A stretch of 64,000 nucleotides of DNA from Noviherbaspirillum cavernae. GTDB lineage: Bacteria; Pseudomonadota; Gammaproteobacteria; Burkholderiales; Burkholderiaceae_D. The notes below the pieces were generated by a model. That model was not told the origin of the DNA. It did no database searches and worked only from the letters and a program-made list of their open reading frames with translations. The position numbers and the translations under genes were made by a program. The DNA lies in the NCBI RefSeq assembly GCF_003590875.1, contig NZ_QYUN01000002.1, positions 3,038,001 to 3,102,000 of the forward strand, read 5' to 3'. Shown here piece by piece: positions 33,321 through 42,832 of the stretch. The number at the start of each line of letters is the position of its first letter. Positions within the stretch are counted from its first letter, which is position 1.

Positions 33321-33356
33321 AAAAACGGCGCGCTCCGTTGAAGGAACGCGCCGTTT
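33321..33356 (-). terminator. Terminator of the tctBA transcript
   Basis: A 10-bp stem (AAACGGCGCG at 33323-33332 with CGCGCCGTTT at 33347-33356) is followed on the minus strand by a run of T. It lies 28 bases past the tctA stop. Confidence 0.8.
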
Positions 33357-33384
33357 GCGGAAGCGGCGTTGTCGCCGCGAATTG

Positions 33385-34884
33385 CTATTCTACAAACGCT
33401 TCCTCGCGTTTCTTGCGCAATGCCGGCATCAACACCACCACCATCGCCAGCACCGCCACCGCCAGCATGGTGGCGCTGATCGGGCGCTGCAGGAAGACCA
33501 TCGGATCGCTGCGCGACAGCAACAGCGCGCGGCGCAGATACTCTTCCATCATCGGCCCGATGATGAAGCCCAGCAGCATCGGTGCCGGTTCGCATTCCAG
33601 CTTGGCGCAGATATAGCCGAACAGACCGAACAAGGCCATCAGGTACACATCGAAGTCGCTGTTGTTCAGGCTGAAGACGCCGATTGCGCAGAACATCAGG
33701 ATCGCCGGATACAGCAGGCGGTACGGCACCATGATCATGCGCACCCACAGGCCGATCATCGGCAGGTTCAGCACGATCAGGAAGAAGTTGCCGATCCACA
33801 TCGACGCGATCATGCCCCAGAACAATGCCGGCTGCTCTGTCATCACCGCCGGGCCGGGCTGGATACCCTGGATGATCATCGCACCGATCATCAGCGCCAT
33901 CACCGGATTCGATGGAATGCCGAGCGTCAGCATCGGGATGAACGAGGTCTGCGCGCCTGCATTGTTGGCCGCTTCCGGCGCAGCCACGCCTTCGATTGCG
34001 CCCTTGCCGAACTGTGCCTTGTTAGGCGAGACTTTCTTCTCGATGGAGTAAGCGGCAAAGGACGCGAGCATCGCGCCGCCGCCCGGCAGAATCCCCAGGA
34101 TGGAACCGAGTGTCGTGCCGCGCAGGATCGGCGCGACGATGCGCTTGAGATCGTCCTTGGTCGGCAGCAATCCTTCAATCTTCTTGATCGTCAGCGTGCG
34201 GGTTTCCTCGTGTTCCAGATTGCGGATGATTTCGCCGAGGCCGAACATGCCCATCGCCACCACCACGAAGTTGATGCCGTCCGCCAATTCGGGTGCATCG
34301 AAGGTATAGCGCGGCGTGCCGGAGTTGACGTCGGTGCCGATCAGGCCCAGCAGGAGGCCGAGGATGACCATGCCGATCGCGCGCAGCAGCGAGCCATGCG
34401 CCAGCACGACCGATGCGACCAGACCCAGCACCATCAGCGAGAAGTATTCGGCCGGGCCGAACTTCAGCGCCAGCTCCGCCAGCGGCGGCGCAAACCATGC
34501 CAGCAGGAAGGTGGCCACGGTGCCGGCGAAGAAGGAGCCGATGGCCGCCGTCGCCAATGCCTTGCCGGCATGCCCGGCGCGCGCCATCTTGTAGCCGTCG
34601 ATGGCCGTGACCACCGACGACGATTCGCCCGGCAGGTTGACCAGGATCGCTGTGGTGGAGCCGCCGTACTGCGCGCCGTAGTAGATGCCGGCCAGCATGA
34701 TGAGCGACGAGATCGGCGGCAGCGCGAAAGTCGCCGGCAGCAGCATCGCGATCGTCGCCGTCGGGCCGAGGCCGGGCAGCACACCGACCGCCGTGCCGAC
34801 GAACACGCCGATCAGGCAGTACAGCAGATTGGAGAGTGTGAAGGCCGTGTCAAAACCCAGGGCCAGATTGCTCAGTATTTCCAT
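33385..34884 (-). CDS. tctA: Tripartite tricarboxylate transporter, large permease TctA
   Basis: The 499-residue large membrane subunit of a TTT-family importer for carboxylates such as citrate. It has about 12 segments and the family motifs GVLPGLGPTATIAMLLPATF near 38-57 and GILPGGGAMLASFAAYSIEKKVS further on, followed by GVAAPEAANNAGAQTSFIPML. It follows tctB by 12 bases. Which of the two binding proteins upstream feeds it cannot be decided, though 35555-36556 is nearer. Confidence 0.95.
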   Translation of the reverse strand: MEILSNLALGFDTAFTLSNLLYCLIGVFVGTAVGVLPGLGPTATIAMLLPATFALPPISSLIMLAGIYYGAQYGGSTTAILVNLPGESSSVVTAIDGYKMARAGHAGKALATAAIGSFFAGTVATFLLAWFAPPLAELALKFGPAEYFSLMVLGLVASVVLAHGSLLRAIGMVILGLLLGLIGTDVNSGTPRYTFDAPELADGINFVVVAMGMFGLGEIIRNLEHEETRTLTIKKIEGLLPTKDDLKRIVAPILRGTTLGSILGILPGGGAMLASFAAYSIEKKVSPNKAQFGKGAIEGVAAPEAANNAGAQTSFIPMLTLGIPSNPVMALMIGAMIIQGIQPGPAVMTEQPALFWGMIASMWIGNFFLIVLNLPMIGLWVRMIMVPYRLLYPAILMFCAIGVFSLNNSDFDVYLMALFGLFGYICAKLECEPAPMLLGFIIGPMMEEYLRRALLLSRSDPMVFLQRPISATMLAVAVLAMVVVLMPALRKKREEAFVE

Positions 34885-34896
34885 CTTGATGTCCCC

Positions 34897-35358
34897 TTAG
34901 AAGCCGAACCACGTGCCGAGCACCGGCATCGGCAAACCGAGCGCCTTGACGAACAGCAGCACGCTGAAAATCGTCGCACCGATCGCGAGTGCAATCGATG
35001 AACCCAGATGGAATTTCTTGCTGGCGTACGCACTCATCAGAATGATCACCGGTATCGCGATCACCATGCCCGCGCCGCGCACCAGGACGCCGAACAGGAT
35101 GACCGACACCAGGATGAGGATCAATTCCCTGAATGCGAATTTTTCGACCGCATCACCGTCGCTGAAGAATGAACGCACGATCGCAATCAATCCGATCACG
35201 CCGAGAATGCCGCCAAGGACGGTGGGGAAATAGGCCGGCCCCATGCGACCGGCGGTGCCCATCGAATAGTCACGGGCGATGAGGACGGCGGCCAGGCCAA
35301 AGGCAAGGAACATCGCCCCGGACCAGAACTCCTTGGGGTTGCGTATGAACGACGGCAA
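34897..35358 (-). CDS. tctB: Tripartite tricarboxylate transporter, small permease TctB
   Basis: A 153-residue, four-segment partner of TctA. Start choice matters here: no ATG fits, but a TTG at 35358 has AAAGGAG 7 bases before it and yields LPSFIRNPKEFWSGAMFLAFG, the normal TctB N-terminus (the initiator reads as Met). The body has the family pattern DYSMGTAGRMGPAYFPTVLG near 35-54. The permease genes are ordered tctB-tctA with the binding protein gene upstream, as usual. Confidence 0.88.
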   Translation of the reverse strand: MPSFIRNPKEFWSGAMFLAFGLAAVLIARDYSMGTAGRMGPAYFPTVLGGILGVIGLIAIVRSFFSDGDAVEKFAFRELILILVSVILFGVLVRGAGMVIAIPVIILMSAYASKKFHLGSSIALAIGATIFSVLLFVKALGLPMPVLGTWFGF

Positions 35359-35554
35359 GGTTGTCTCCTTTCTAATGAATCTGTTGTAGCGAATCTGTTG
35401 TAGCGGCATCGAGTGCGGCGCTGCACTGCGTATCACCTCCCGCGTGCACAGGATAGCGCCAAATTGCGACGCCGTGATGGAAATGGCGGGGCCATTGCCC
35501 CGCCATCTTGTCGTTTTCCCGATGCCGACCGCTCAGTGCGCGGTCAGTCGGCGA

Positions 35555-36556
35555 TCAGTCCGCGTAGACGCCTGCCTTCTTGATGATCGGCGCCCACTTG
35601 TCGATTTCCGATTTCAGGAAGGTGCGCAGCGCCTCCGGATTCGCGCGGTTTTCCGCGACCGGCTCGGTGCCCAGTTCGGCGAAGCGCGTTTTCACGTTCT
35701 GGTCTTTCAGCGCCGCCTGCAGTGCAGTCGCCAGCTTGTCGACGACCGGCTTCGGCGTGCCCTTCGGCGCGTACAGGCCGTGCCACACCGCGACTTCAAA
35801 GCCGGGCAGACCGGCTTCGTTCAGGGTCGGCACGTCCGGCAGCGACGGCACGCGCGTCTTGGTGGTCACGCCATACACCTTGATCTTGCCGCCCTTGATC
35901 TGGCTGGTGGTATTGGTGGTCTGGTCGCACATGAAGTCCACCTGGCCGCCCAGCAGATCGTTCATCGCCGGGCCGGTGCCCTTGTAGGGAACGGTGGTCA
36001 GCTCGGTGTCGATTGCGGACATGAACAGCATGCCGCACAGATGGGATGCGGAACCGACGCCGGCGTTGGCGTAGGTCACCTTGGTCTTGTTGGCCTTCAC
36101 GTACGCGAGCAATTCCTTGAAATCCTTGGCCGGGAAATCCTTGCGCGCCACGAAGGTCATCGGCACGTCGGTCACGAGGCCGATCGGCTCGAAGCTGTCG
36201 ATCGCGTTGTACGGCAGCTTGCGATACAGCGTCGGCGCAGTCGATTGTCCGATGTGATGGAGGAACAGCGTGTAGCCGTCCGGATCTGCCTTCGCCACGC
36301 GCGCAGCACCGATGGTGCCGCCGGCGCCGCCGACGTTCTCGACGATGATCTGCTGCTTGAGCGTATTGCCCATCGATTGCGCGACCAGGCGCGCCACGGT
36401 ATCGGTCGGACCGCCGGCCGCGAACGGCACGATCATCGTGATGGTCTTGGTCGGGTAAGGTGTTTGCGCATGGGCTGCGGTGCCGGCAACGATCATTGTC
36501 ACGGCGGCCGCGCCAGCCAGCGCAGTTGTCATATATCGCAGGGATGTGAGTTTCAT
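35555..36556 (-). CDS. Bug-family tripartite tricarboxylate binding protein (TctC-like)
   Basis: A 333-residue periplasmic protein with a Sec signal ending AHA (near 29) and mature start QTPYPTKTITMIVPFAAGGPTDTVAR, the Bug-family pattern. Further motifs are ENVGGAGGTIGAARVAKADPDGYTL and VPYKGTGPAMNDLLGGQVDF, which line the carboxylate site. It binds a carboxylate ligand and delivers it to TctAB. The ATG at 36556 is preferred to the open codons upstream, as the signal starts there. It lies 196 bases before tctB and may share its transcript. Confidence 0.92.
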   Translation of the reverse strand: MKLTSLRYMTTALAGAAAVTMIVAGTAAHAQTPYPTKTITMIVPFAAGGPTDTVARLVAQSMGNTLKQQIIVENVGGAGGTIGAARVAKADPDGYTLFLHHIGQSTAPTLYRKLPYNAIDSFEPIGLVTDVPMTFVARKDFPAKDFKELLAYVKANKTKVTYANAGVGSASHLCGMLFMSAIDTELTTVPYKGTGPAMNDLLGGQVDFMCDQTTNTTSQIKGGKIKVYGVTTKTRVPSLPDVPTLNEAGLPGFEVAVWHGLYAPKGTPKPVVDKLATALQAALKDQNVKTRFAELGTEPVAENRANPEALRTFLKSEIDKWAPIIKKAGVYAD

Positions 36557-36711
36557 GTTGCTTGCTCCTCTCGTCATTTTGAAATTGAAAACCAGGGAAA
36601 CGCTCGCACGGCGCCGGACACAAGCTCTTGCTGCCGATGCCGGCATTGTTTCCATTACGGCCATTATTGCCACCGCCATGCATCCCTACAACTGTGGAAA
36701 GCCGCAGTATC

Positions 36712-36765
36712 GCCGGGGAGTGAGTCCGCCGGACTCTCCTCCGACGGGCTCACTGAGCTCCCGGC
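36712..36765. repeat. Palindromic sequence between two Bug protein genes
   Basis: GAGTCCG-C-CGGACTC (36722-36736) is a perfect palindrome within a wider imperfect one (GCCGGGGAG at 36712 with CTCCCGGC at 36758). It may be a terminator for the 36791-37759 gene or a dispersed repeat. Confidence 0.45.
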
Positions 36766-36790
36766 CGCAGCGGGAGCATCGCCTGCATGC

Positions 36791-37759
36791 TCAGTCCAGC
36801 TTGATGCCCTGCTTCTTGACGAGGTTCTGCATCTTCTCGAGCTCGCTCTTGATTTCCGCCGCATGCTCGGCCGGCGTATTGCCGACCGGTTCCGCGCCGC
36901 TCGCCTTCATGCGCTCGCGCACTTCGGGCATGTTCAGCACTTTGACGGCGGCAGCGTTGATTTTCTTGATGACATCGTCCGGCGTTTTCGCGGGCGCGAC
37001 CAAGCCGTACCAGGCCGGATCATTCACTTGCTTCAGACCAAGTTCGGTGAAGGTCGGCACGTTCGGCAATGCATCGAGACGCTTGTTCCATGCAATCGCC
37101 AGCGGTCGCAGCTTGCCCGCCTGGATGTGCGACATCGACGATGGCAGGTTGTCGAACATCATGTCCACCTGGCCGCCGAGCAGATCATTCAGCGCCGGGC
37201 CTGCGCCGCGATACGGGATATGGAGGATGAAGGTGCCGGTGGATGCCTTGAACTGTTCGCCGACCATGTGCTGGATGCTGCAGGTGCCGGAGGTGGCGTA
37301 GTTCAGCTTGCCCGGATTTTTCTTCACATAGTCGAGGAACTGCTGGAAGTTTTGCGCCGGAAATTTCGGATTCACGGTCAGCACGTTCGGCGTGCGCGCC
37401 ATGTTGGTGATCGGTGCAAAATCGGTGATCGGATCGTAGCCAAGCTTCGGATTGCAGGCGGCATTGACCGCATGCGTGGAAACCGTCGATACGCCGATGG
37501 TGTAGCCGTCCGGCTCGGCCTTGGCAATCGCCTGCGCACCGATGCTGCCGCCGCCGCCGCCGCGATTCTCGATCACGACCGGCTGTCCCAGCTCCTTGGC
37601 AAGCTTGTCGCCGACGATGCGCGCCACGATATCCGTGGTGCCGCCCGGCGCGAACGGAACGATCAGCTTGATCGCCTTGTTCGGATAGGTCTGGGCGCTG
37701 GCTGACGCGGCCACGGCCAGTCCGGCCATCAGTGCAAGCACGAGTTTGTGCAGTTTCAT
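36791..37759 (-). CDS. Bug-family tripartite tricarboxylate binding protein (second copy)
   Basis: A 322-residue periplasmic protein with a Sec signal (MKLHKLVLALMAGLAVAASASA) and the mature start QTYPNKAIKLIVPFAPGGTTDIVAR. ENRGGGGGSIGAQAIAKAEPDGYT and IPYRGAGPALNDLLGGQVDMMFDN are the paired ligand loops. GGAGAAGGAG precedes the ATG at 37759. It is a diverged paralogue of the product at 35555-36556, so the pair shares one TctAB or one is an orphan, as is common for Bug proteins in Burkholderiales. Confidence 0.92.
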   Translation of the reverse strand: MKLHKLVLALMAGLAVAASASAQTYPNKAIKLIVPFAPGGTTDIVARIVGDKLAKELGQPVVIENRGGGGGSIGAQAIAKAEPDGYTIGVSTVSTHAVNAACNPKLGYDPITDFAPITNMARTPNVLTVNPKFPAQNFQQFLDYVKKNPGKLNYATSGTCSIQHMVGEQFKASTGTFILHIPYRGAGPALNDLLGGQVDMMFDNLPSSMSHIQAGKLRPLAIAWNKRLDALPNVPTFTELGLKQVNDPAWYGLVAPAKTPDDVIKKINAAAVKVLNMPEVRERMKASGAEPVGNTPAEHAAEIKSELEKMQNLVKKQGIKLD

Positions 37760-37895
37760 CTTGTCTCCTTCTCCATGAAAAATTTCTTGTTTGCCAACCG
37801 ATTTCCAGCGGCGCAGCAATGAACGCCTTGCCACCATCTTGTCAACGATGCCGCATATCAATCCGGCAATGGTTTTTTTGTCTTGTTCGGTGATG

Positions 37896-38900
37896 CTATT
37901 TGCCGGCGGCGGCCGCTTCGCGATTGACTGCGGCGATCAGATCGCGGCCGATGCGGCCTTCCATGTCCTTCTGGATCGGCGCGAGCACCTTGCGCCACTC
38001 GGCCTTTTCCTGATCCGACAAATAATAGATCGAGGTCCTGCCCGACTTTCTGACCGCATCGATGGCATCGTCATTTTCCTTCTGCGCGATCGCGTTGGCG
38101 TAGGCGGTTGCCTCCTTCATCGCGCGCTCCAGGTCGCTGCGTATGCCGCCGGGCAAGCCTTCCCAGAATTTCCGGTTGACGATCACTGCGTATCCCAGAT
38201 AGCCGTGATTCGACACCGTCAGGTGGCGTTGCACTTCATGCATCTTTTGCGTGTAGAAATTGGATGGCGGATTCTCGGTGCCATCCACCACGCCCGCCTG
38301 CAGCGCCTGGTACACATCGCCGAATGCCAGCGCCTGCGGATTGGCGCCCAGCGCGCGCATCTGCACGTCGAGCACCTTGGATGGCTGAATCCGCATCTTC
38401 AATCCCTTGAAGTCGGCCGGCACCCGAAGCGGCCTGTTGGCCGACATCACCTTGAAGCCGTTATCCCAGAACGCGAGGCCGGTGATGCCTTTCGCGCCCA
38501 GCTTCTTCAGCAGGTCCCTGCCGATCGGTCCCTCGGTCACGCGGTACAGCGCGTCCTTGCTCGGGAAGATGTACGGCAGGTCGAACACCTCGAACTCGCG
38601 CACGCCGAGCGGGCCGAACTTGGCCAGCGACGGTGCGAGCATTTGCACCGCGCCCAATTGCAAGGCTTCCAGCTCTTCCTTATCCTTGTAGAGCTGGCTG
38701 TTCGGATAGATTTCGACCCTGACGCGGCCCTTGGTCGCTGCTTCCGCCAATTCCTTGAAGCGCTGCGCGGCCTTGCCCTTGGGCGTGTCGCTCGCCACCA
38801 CGTGGCTGAACTTGACGACGATGGGGGCCGGGGCTTGTGCTTGCGCATTGATGCTCGCGAACGCGGCAGCAAACGTGAGAAGCAATGCGTCGATTCTCAT
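37896..38900 (-). CDS. dctP: TRAP transporter substrate-binding protein DctP
   Basis: A 334-residue periplasmic TRAP binding protein with a Sec signal cut near AQA. KFSHVVASDTPKGKAAQRFKELAE opens the mature fold, and the conserved Arg that binds the carboxylate should be in FKGLKMRIQPSKVLDVQMRALGANP. DGTENPPSNFY fits the hinge. Ligands are typically C4-dicarboxylates. No dctQ or dctM lies in the window, so it may be an orphan. It is divergent from a sensor kinase/regulator pair, which suggests it is under their control or acts as their ligand sensor. Confidence 0.9.
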   Translation of the reverse strand: MRIDALLLTFAAAFASINAQAQAPAPIVVKFSHVVASDTPKGKAAQRFKELAEAATKGRVRVEIYPNSQLYKDKEELEALQLGAVQMLAPSLAKFGPLGVREFEVFDLPYIFPSKDALYRVTEGPIGRDLLKKLGAKGITGLAFWDNGFKVMSANRPLRVPADFKGLKMRIQPSKVLDVQMRALGANPQALAFGDVYQALQAGVVDGTENPPSNFYTQKMHEVQRHLTVSNHGYLGYAVIVNRKFWEGLPGGIRSDLERAMKEATAYANAIAQKENDDAIDAVRKSGRTSIYYLSDQEKAEWRKVLAPIQKDMEGRIGRDLIAAVNREAAAAGK

Positions 38901-39061
38901 GGAATTCCGTGCGGTAAAGGGATGAAGCAGTTAACTGTCGCCATTCTTGTCATTCCGCCGGGGCGTCACAAGTGTGGATAACCACAATGCGCGTGCATGC
39001 CTCCACATGAGGGTCGCGCACATCGCCGCGATACACTTGGCACAGAGGAAAAACCCGCACC

Positions 39062-41143
39062 ATGGAAAAAACCACACGCCTGCATGGCGACGCCGCCGAC
39101 CGCATGACAGCCGGACCGGCCATCCATTCCCGATCCAGCCGGTTTGGCCGCAGGCGCGTGCTGCACTGGCTGATCCCGGTGCTCCTGGTATTGCTGTTCG
39201 TGTCCACGCTGCTGTGGCTGCCGTGGCAGGCGCAGCAAATGGAGTCGAACGAGCGCCAGGAACAGTTGATCGCCGACACGCTGTGGGTCGAGCAGACCAT
39301 CCGCTTCCAGATCGGACGCAACGAGGAAAGCATTCGCCTGATCGCGACCGAAATCGGTTCAGGCTTTCTGTCCGGGAAAAGATTGCAGGACCGGATGCAG
39401 ACGCTGCTGCGCAACAACCAGGAACTCAATCGCGTCGTCTGGTTCGACGCCGCCGGCAAGGCGGTCGAATCGACCGACGATGCGCCGCTGACTTTGGCGG
39501 ATCTGCCACCGGCATCGCGGTTCACCGCCGAACAGACGCGCAGCGCCAGGCTGCCGCAATACAGCCAGCCCGCGCCGCCGTCGGGGCTGCCCGGACCGAT
39601 GCTGATGGATTATCACGTGCCGCTCTACCTCGGCGACAAATACGCCGGCAGCCTGGTGGCGACCTATTCGATATCCAGCGTGCTTGACGAAATGGTGCCG
39701 TGGTGGTTCGCGCAGGACAATGAAATCTCGCTGACTGACAGCGATGATGTCGTTCTGGCAAAACGCGCGGAAGGCGGCACGGGACGCGGCGTCTATACCC
39801 ACCAGCGCGCGCTCGACCTGCCCGGCGCGACGCTCATCTTGCGCACCAACAGCATCAAGAGCGCGCCGAAGCTGCTTCCGAATCTGCTGGTCGGCTCCGT
39901 CATCGCGCTGTCGCTCGGTCTGCTGTGGAGCCTGTGGGCATTGTGGCGCGACATCAATCGACGGCTCGCGGCCGAGGAAGCCCTGCATCAGCAGGTCCTG
40001 TTCCGCGCCGCGATGGAAAACTCGCTGGTGACGGGCTTGCGCGCGCGCGACCTGGAAGGCCGCATCACCTATGTCAACCCGGCCTTCTGCCAGATGCTCG
40101 GCATTTCCGCCGATCAGATCCTGGGCGAGAAGCCGCCGATGTCGTACTGGGCGCCGGAAGCAATCGAGGAATACCAGCAGAGATTTTCCCAGGTGCTGGC
40201 CGGAACGGTCACGCCACAGGGTTTCGAAACCGTGTACCTGCGCGCCAACGGCGAACGGTTTCCGGTGCTGATTTTCGAATCGCCGCTGGTCGACGACAGC
40301 GGCAAACAGACCGGCTGGATGGGCTCGATTCTCGATGTGTCGGATTTGAAGCGCATCGAGGACCTGAACCGCCAGCAGCAGGAAAAGCTGCAGGCCAGCG
40401 CGCGCCTGGCCACCATGGGCGAAATCGCCTCGACGCTCGCGCACGAACTGAACCAGCCGCTGGCGGCGATCTCGAGTTACACCACCGGCGCGCTCAACCT
40501 GCTCGAGAATGCATCGCGTCAGCCGGGCGGCGTCGATCTGGGCCTGCTCAAGCCGGCGCTCGAGAAAACCAAGGCCCAGGCACAACGCGCCGGCCACATC
40601 ATCCGCAGCGTGCACACCTTCGTCAAACGGCGCGAACCTTCGCGCGAGAAGGTGGCGATCCGCACGCTGGTCGACAGCGTGATGCCGCTGGTCGAGCTGC
40701 AGGCGCACCGCTTCTTCGTTGCCATCCAAACCAATATCGGCTCCCGCCTGCCGGCAGTGCTCGCCGACCGCGTGCTGATCGAACAGGTGCTGCTGAACCT
40801 GACGCGCAACGCGATCGAGGCGATGGAACACATCACGCCGGAACGGCGCATCCTGCGCATCGTCGCCGAACGCGAGGACTCGGACGCGCAGAGCAATGTC
40901 GCCATCGCCGTCATCGACCAGGGCCACGGCATCCCGCCCGAGGTGGCAGCGCGGTTGTTCTCGCCATTCTTCTCGACCAAGGCCGAAGGCATGGGCATCG
41001 GCCTGAACATCTGCCGCACCGCCGTCGAATTCCACGGCGGCACACTCACGCATGCCGACAATCCCAAGGGCGGCACGATCTTCCGCTTCACGCTGCCGGC
41101 GGCCGATGCGCAGGCGCGCAAACCGGATCAACAGCAGGCATGA
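39062..41143 (+). CDS. Membrane sensor histidine kinase (DctS-like)
   Basis: A 693-residue kinase. Two membrane segments (about 34-54 and 275-298) flank a periplasmic sensing domain of ~220 residues. A PAS domain follows (about 315-430, with GRITYVNPAFCQMLGISADQILG). The H-box is TLAHELNQPLAAIS with H461; the ATPase has NLTRNAIEAM, DQGHGIPPEVA and GMGIGLNICRTAVEFHGG. The architecture resembles the C4-dicarboxylate sensor DctS. It is followed by its regulator gene 127 bases downstream and is divergent from dctP. Confidence 0.92.
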   Translation: MEKTTRLHGDAADRMTAGPAIHSRSSRFGRRRVLHWLIPVLLVLLFVSTLLWLPWQAQQMESNERQEQLIADTLWVEQTIRFQIGRNEESIRLIATEIGSGFLSGKRLQDRMQTLLRNNQELNRVVWFDAAGKAVESTDDAPLTLADLPPASRFTAEQTRSARLPQYSQPAPPSGLPGPMLMDYHVPLYLGDKYAGSLVATYSISSVLDEMVPWWFAQDNEISLTDSDDVVLAKRAEGGTGRGVYTHQRALDLPGATLILRTNSIKSAPKLLPNLLVGSVIALSLGLLWSLWALWRDINRRLAAEEALHQQVLFRAAMENSLVTGLRARDLEGRITYVNPAFCQMLGISADQILGEKPPMSYWAPEAIEEYQQRFSQVLAGTVTPQGFETVYLRANGERFPVLIFESPLVDDSGKQTGWMGSILDVSDLKRIEDLNRQQQEKLQASARLATMGEIASTLAHELNQPLAAISSYTTGALNLLENASRQPGGVDLGLLKPALEKTKAQAQRAGHIIRSVHTFVKRREPSREKVAIRTLVDSVMPLVELQAHRFFVAIQTNIGSRLPAVLADRVLIEQVLLNLTRNAIEAMEHITPERRILRIVAEREDSDAQSNVAIAVIDQGHGIPPEVAARLFSPFFSTKAEGMGIGLNICRTAVEFHGGTLTHADNPKGGTIFRFTLPAADAQARKPDQQQA

Positions 41144-41270
41144 TTCACCCGTCCTCACGATTTTCGCTATGATTGCCGGCGGCCCGTCTTCACGAGAATC
41201 GGGCTGACCGCCACAAGCGCCAAATAACAATCAGACAAGGCCGGAAACCCCACGCCTTCGCGGAGACCGC

Positions 41271-41861
41271 ATGCTGCACATAGTTGACGATGAAGAAACG
41301 ATCCGCGATTCGCTCGCATGGCTGGCGCAGTCGCGCGGCATCGCGGCGGCGGCCTACGACAGCGGTGAAGCGTTTCTCGCCATGCTCGACAACGCCATGG
41401 CCTTCGACCCGCAAGGCGAATGCGTATTGCTCGACGTGCGCATGCCCAGCATCAGCGGCGTCGCCTTGTTCGACGTGCTGGCCGCGCGCGGCTTCACACA
41501 GCGCCTGCCGGTCATCTTCCTCACCGGCCACGGCGACGTGCCGATGGCGGTCGATACGCTCAAGCGCGGCGCATTCGATTTCTTCGAGAAGCCATTCAAC
41601 GACAACAAGCTGATGGACCGCGTGCAGGAAGCATTGACCGCCTCGCAACAGGCCGGCGCGACGGCGGCGGTGCAGGCACGTCTGGCCGCACTGTCTGCGC
41701 GCGAGCGCGAAGTGCTGGACCTGATCCTCGATGGGAAAATGAACAAGGTAATCGCCGACAAGCTCGGCATCAGCATGCGCACCGTCGAAGTCCACCGCGC
41801 GCACATCTTCGACAAGATGAACGTGAAGACGGCGGTCGAACTGGCGCGGCTGCTGAAGTAA
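41271..41861 (+). CDS. FixJ/DctR-type response regulator
   Basis: A 196-residue regulator. The receiver domain has the acidic pair VDDEE, phosphorylation site D55 (VLLDVRMPS), FLTGHGDVPMAVDTLKRGA and K in FFEKPF. A LuxR-type helix-turn-helix follows (LSAREREVLDLILDGKMNKVIADKLGISMRTVEVHRAHIFDKMNVK). This is the FixJ class. GGAG stands before the ATG. With the upstream kinase it is likely to control dctP. Confidence 0.92.
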   Translation: MLHIVDDEETIRDSLAWLAQSRGIAAAAYDSGEAFLAMLDNAMAFDPQGECVLLDVRMPSISGVALFDVLAARGFTQRLPVIFLTGHGDVPMAVDTLKRGAFDFFEKPFNDNKLMDRVQEALTASQQAGATAAVQARLAALSAREREVLDLILDGKMNKVIADKLGISMRTVEVHRAHIFDKMNVKTAVELARLLK

Positions 41862-41941
41862 CACACGCAACACAGCAGAAAACCCAGCGGAAAACAAACA
41901 TCATCGCCTGACGCGGGCGCATGCCGCCCGCAACGCCGTCC

Positions 41942-42832
41942 ATGCACATTGCCGCCCTCCTCGTCCCCGACTTCACCCTGATCCTGATCGGCTTTCTGCT
42001 GGTGCGCTTGACCGACTGGGGCACGCCGTTCTGGGCCGGGTTGGAGAAACTGGTCTACTACGTGCTCTTCCCGGCGCTGCTGTTTCATGCCACCGCACGC
42101 ACCTCGTTCGACTTCGCCACCACCGGCAAGATGCTGGAGGCCGCGCTGTTCGCGACACTGTGCGGGATCGCACTCGGCTGGTTTGCCAGGCCCCTGTTCC
42201 GCGCTGCGCCGATGGTGTTCGAGTCCGGCGTGCAGACCGCCTTCCGCTTCAATTCCTACATCGGACTGGCGATCGCCTCGCGCCTGGCGGGCGAACAAGG
42301 AACGACCTTGATGGCGCTGATCATCGGCTTCGCCGTGCCCCTGTGCAACATGGCCGCCGTGCATGCACTGGCGCACAAGAGCAACAAGCTGCTGCCGGAG
42401 CTCGCCAGGAATCCCTTGCTGATCGCCGCCGCCGGCGGCATGCTGTTCAATCTGCTGGGCCTGCACCTGCCCGACATCGCCGCCGCCACGCTGGCACGCA
42501 TGGGCAATGCATCGATCGCGGCGGGATTGATCGCGGTCGGGGCGGGGCTGCGCCTGTCAGGTTTGCATGCCGCCAAGGGATTGGCGTGCTATTTCCTCGC
42601 CGTCAAATTGCTGGTGCTGCCGCTGCTCGGCTACGGTGCGGCGCGCTGGCTCGGCTTGCAAGGCGTGCAGCTGCAGATCATCGTCATGTTCTGTGCGCTG
42701 CCGACGGCATCGAGCGCATACGTGCTGGCCGCGCGCATGGGCGGCAACGGTCCTTTCGTCGCCTTCCTGGTATCGGCGAGCACGGTGGTGTCCGCCGTGA
42801 CGCTGCCGCTATGGCTCGGACTGGCGCAGTGA
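41942..42832 (+). CDS. AEC-family transporter
   Basis: A 296-residue inner-membrane protein with about 10 segments, matching the auxin efflux carrier family (VLFPALLFHATART near 38-51, RFNSYIGLAIASRLAGEQG near 102-120, MFCALPTASSAYVLAARMGG near 249-268). Bacterial members move carboxylates such as malate or malonate. An ATG seven codons upstream (41921) is an alternative; neither has a clear ribosome site. Its end overlaps the convergent queG by 24 bases. Confidence 0.85.
   Translation: MHIAALLVPDFTLILIGFLLVRLTDWGTPFWAGLEKLVYYVLFPALLFHATARTSFDFATTGKMLEAALFATLCGIALGWFARPLFRAAPMVFESGVQTAFRFNSYIGLAIASRLAGEQGTTLMALIIGFAVPLCNMAAVHALAHKSNKLLPELARNPLLIAAAGGMLFNLLGLHLPDIAAATLARMGNASIAAGLIAVGAGLRLSGLHAAKGLACYFLAVKLLVLPLLGYGAARWLGLQGVQLQIIVMFCALPTASSAYVLAARMGGNGPFVAFLVSASTVVSAVTLPLWLGLAQ

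Noticed and set aside
32794..35001. A 735-codon plus-strand ORF opposite ogt and tctA
   Set aside because: The product is a His/Gln/Arg/Asp-rich artefact; both opposite genes are clear.
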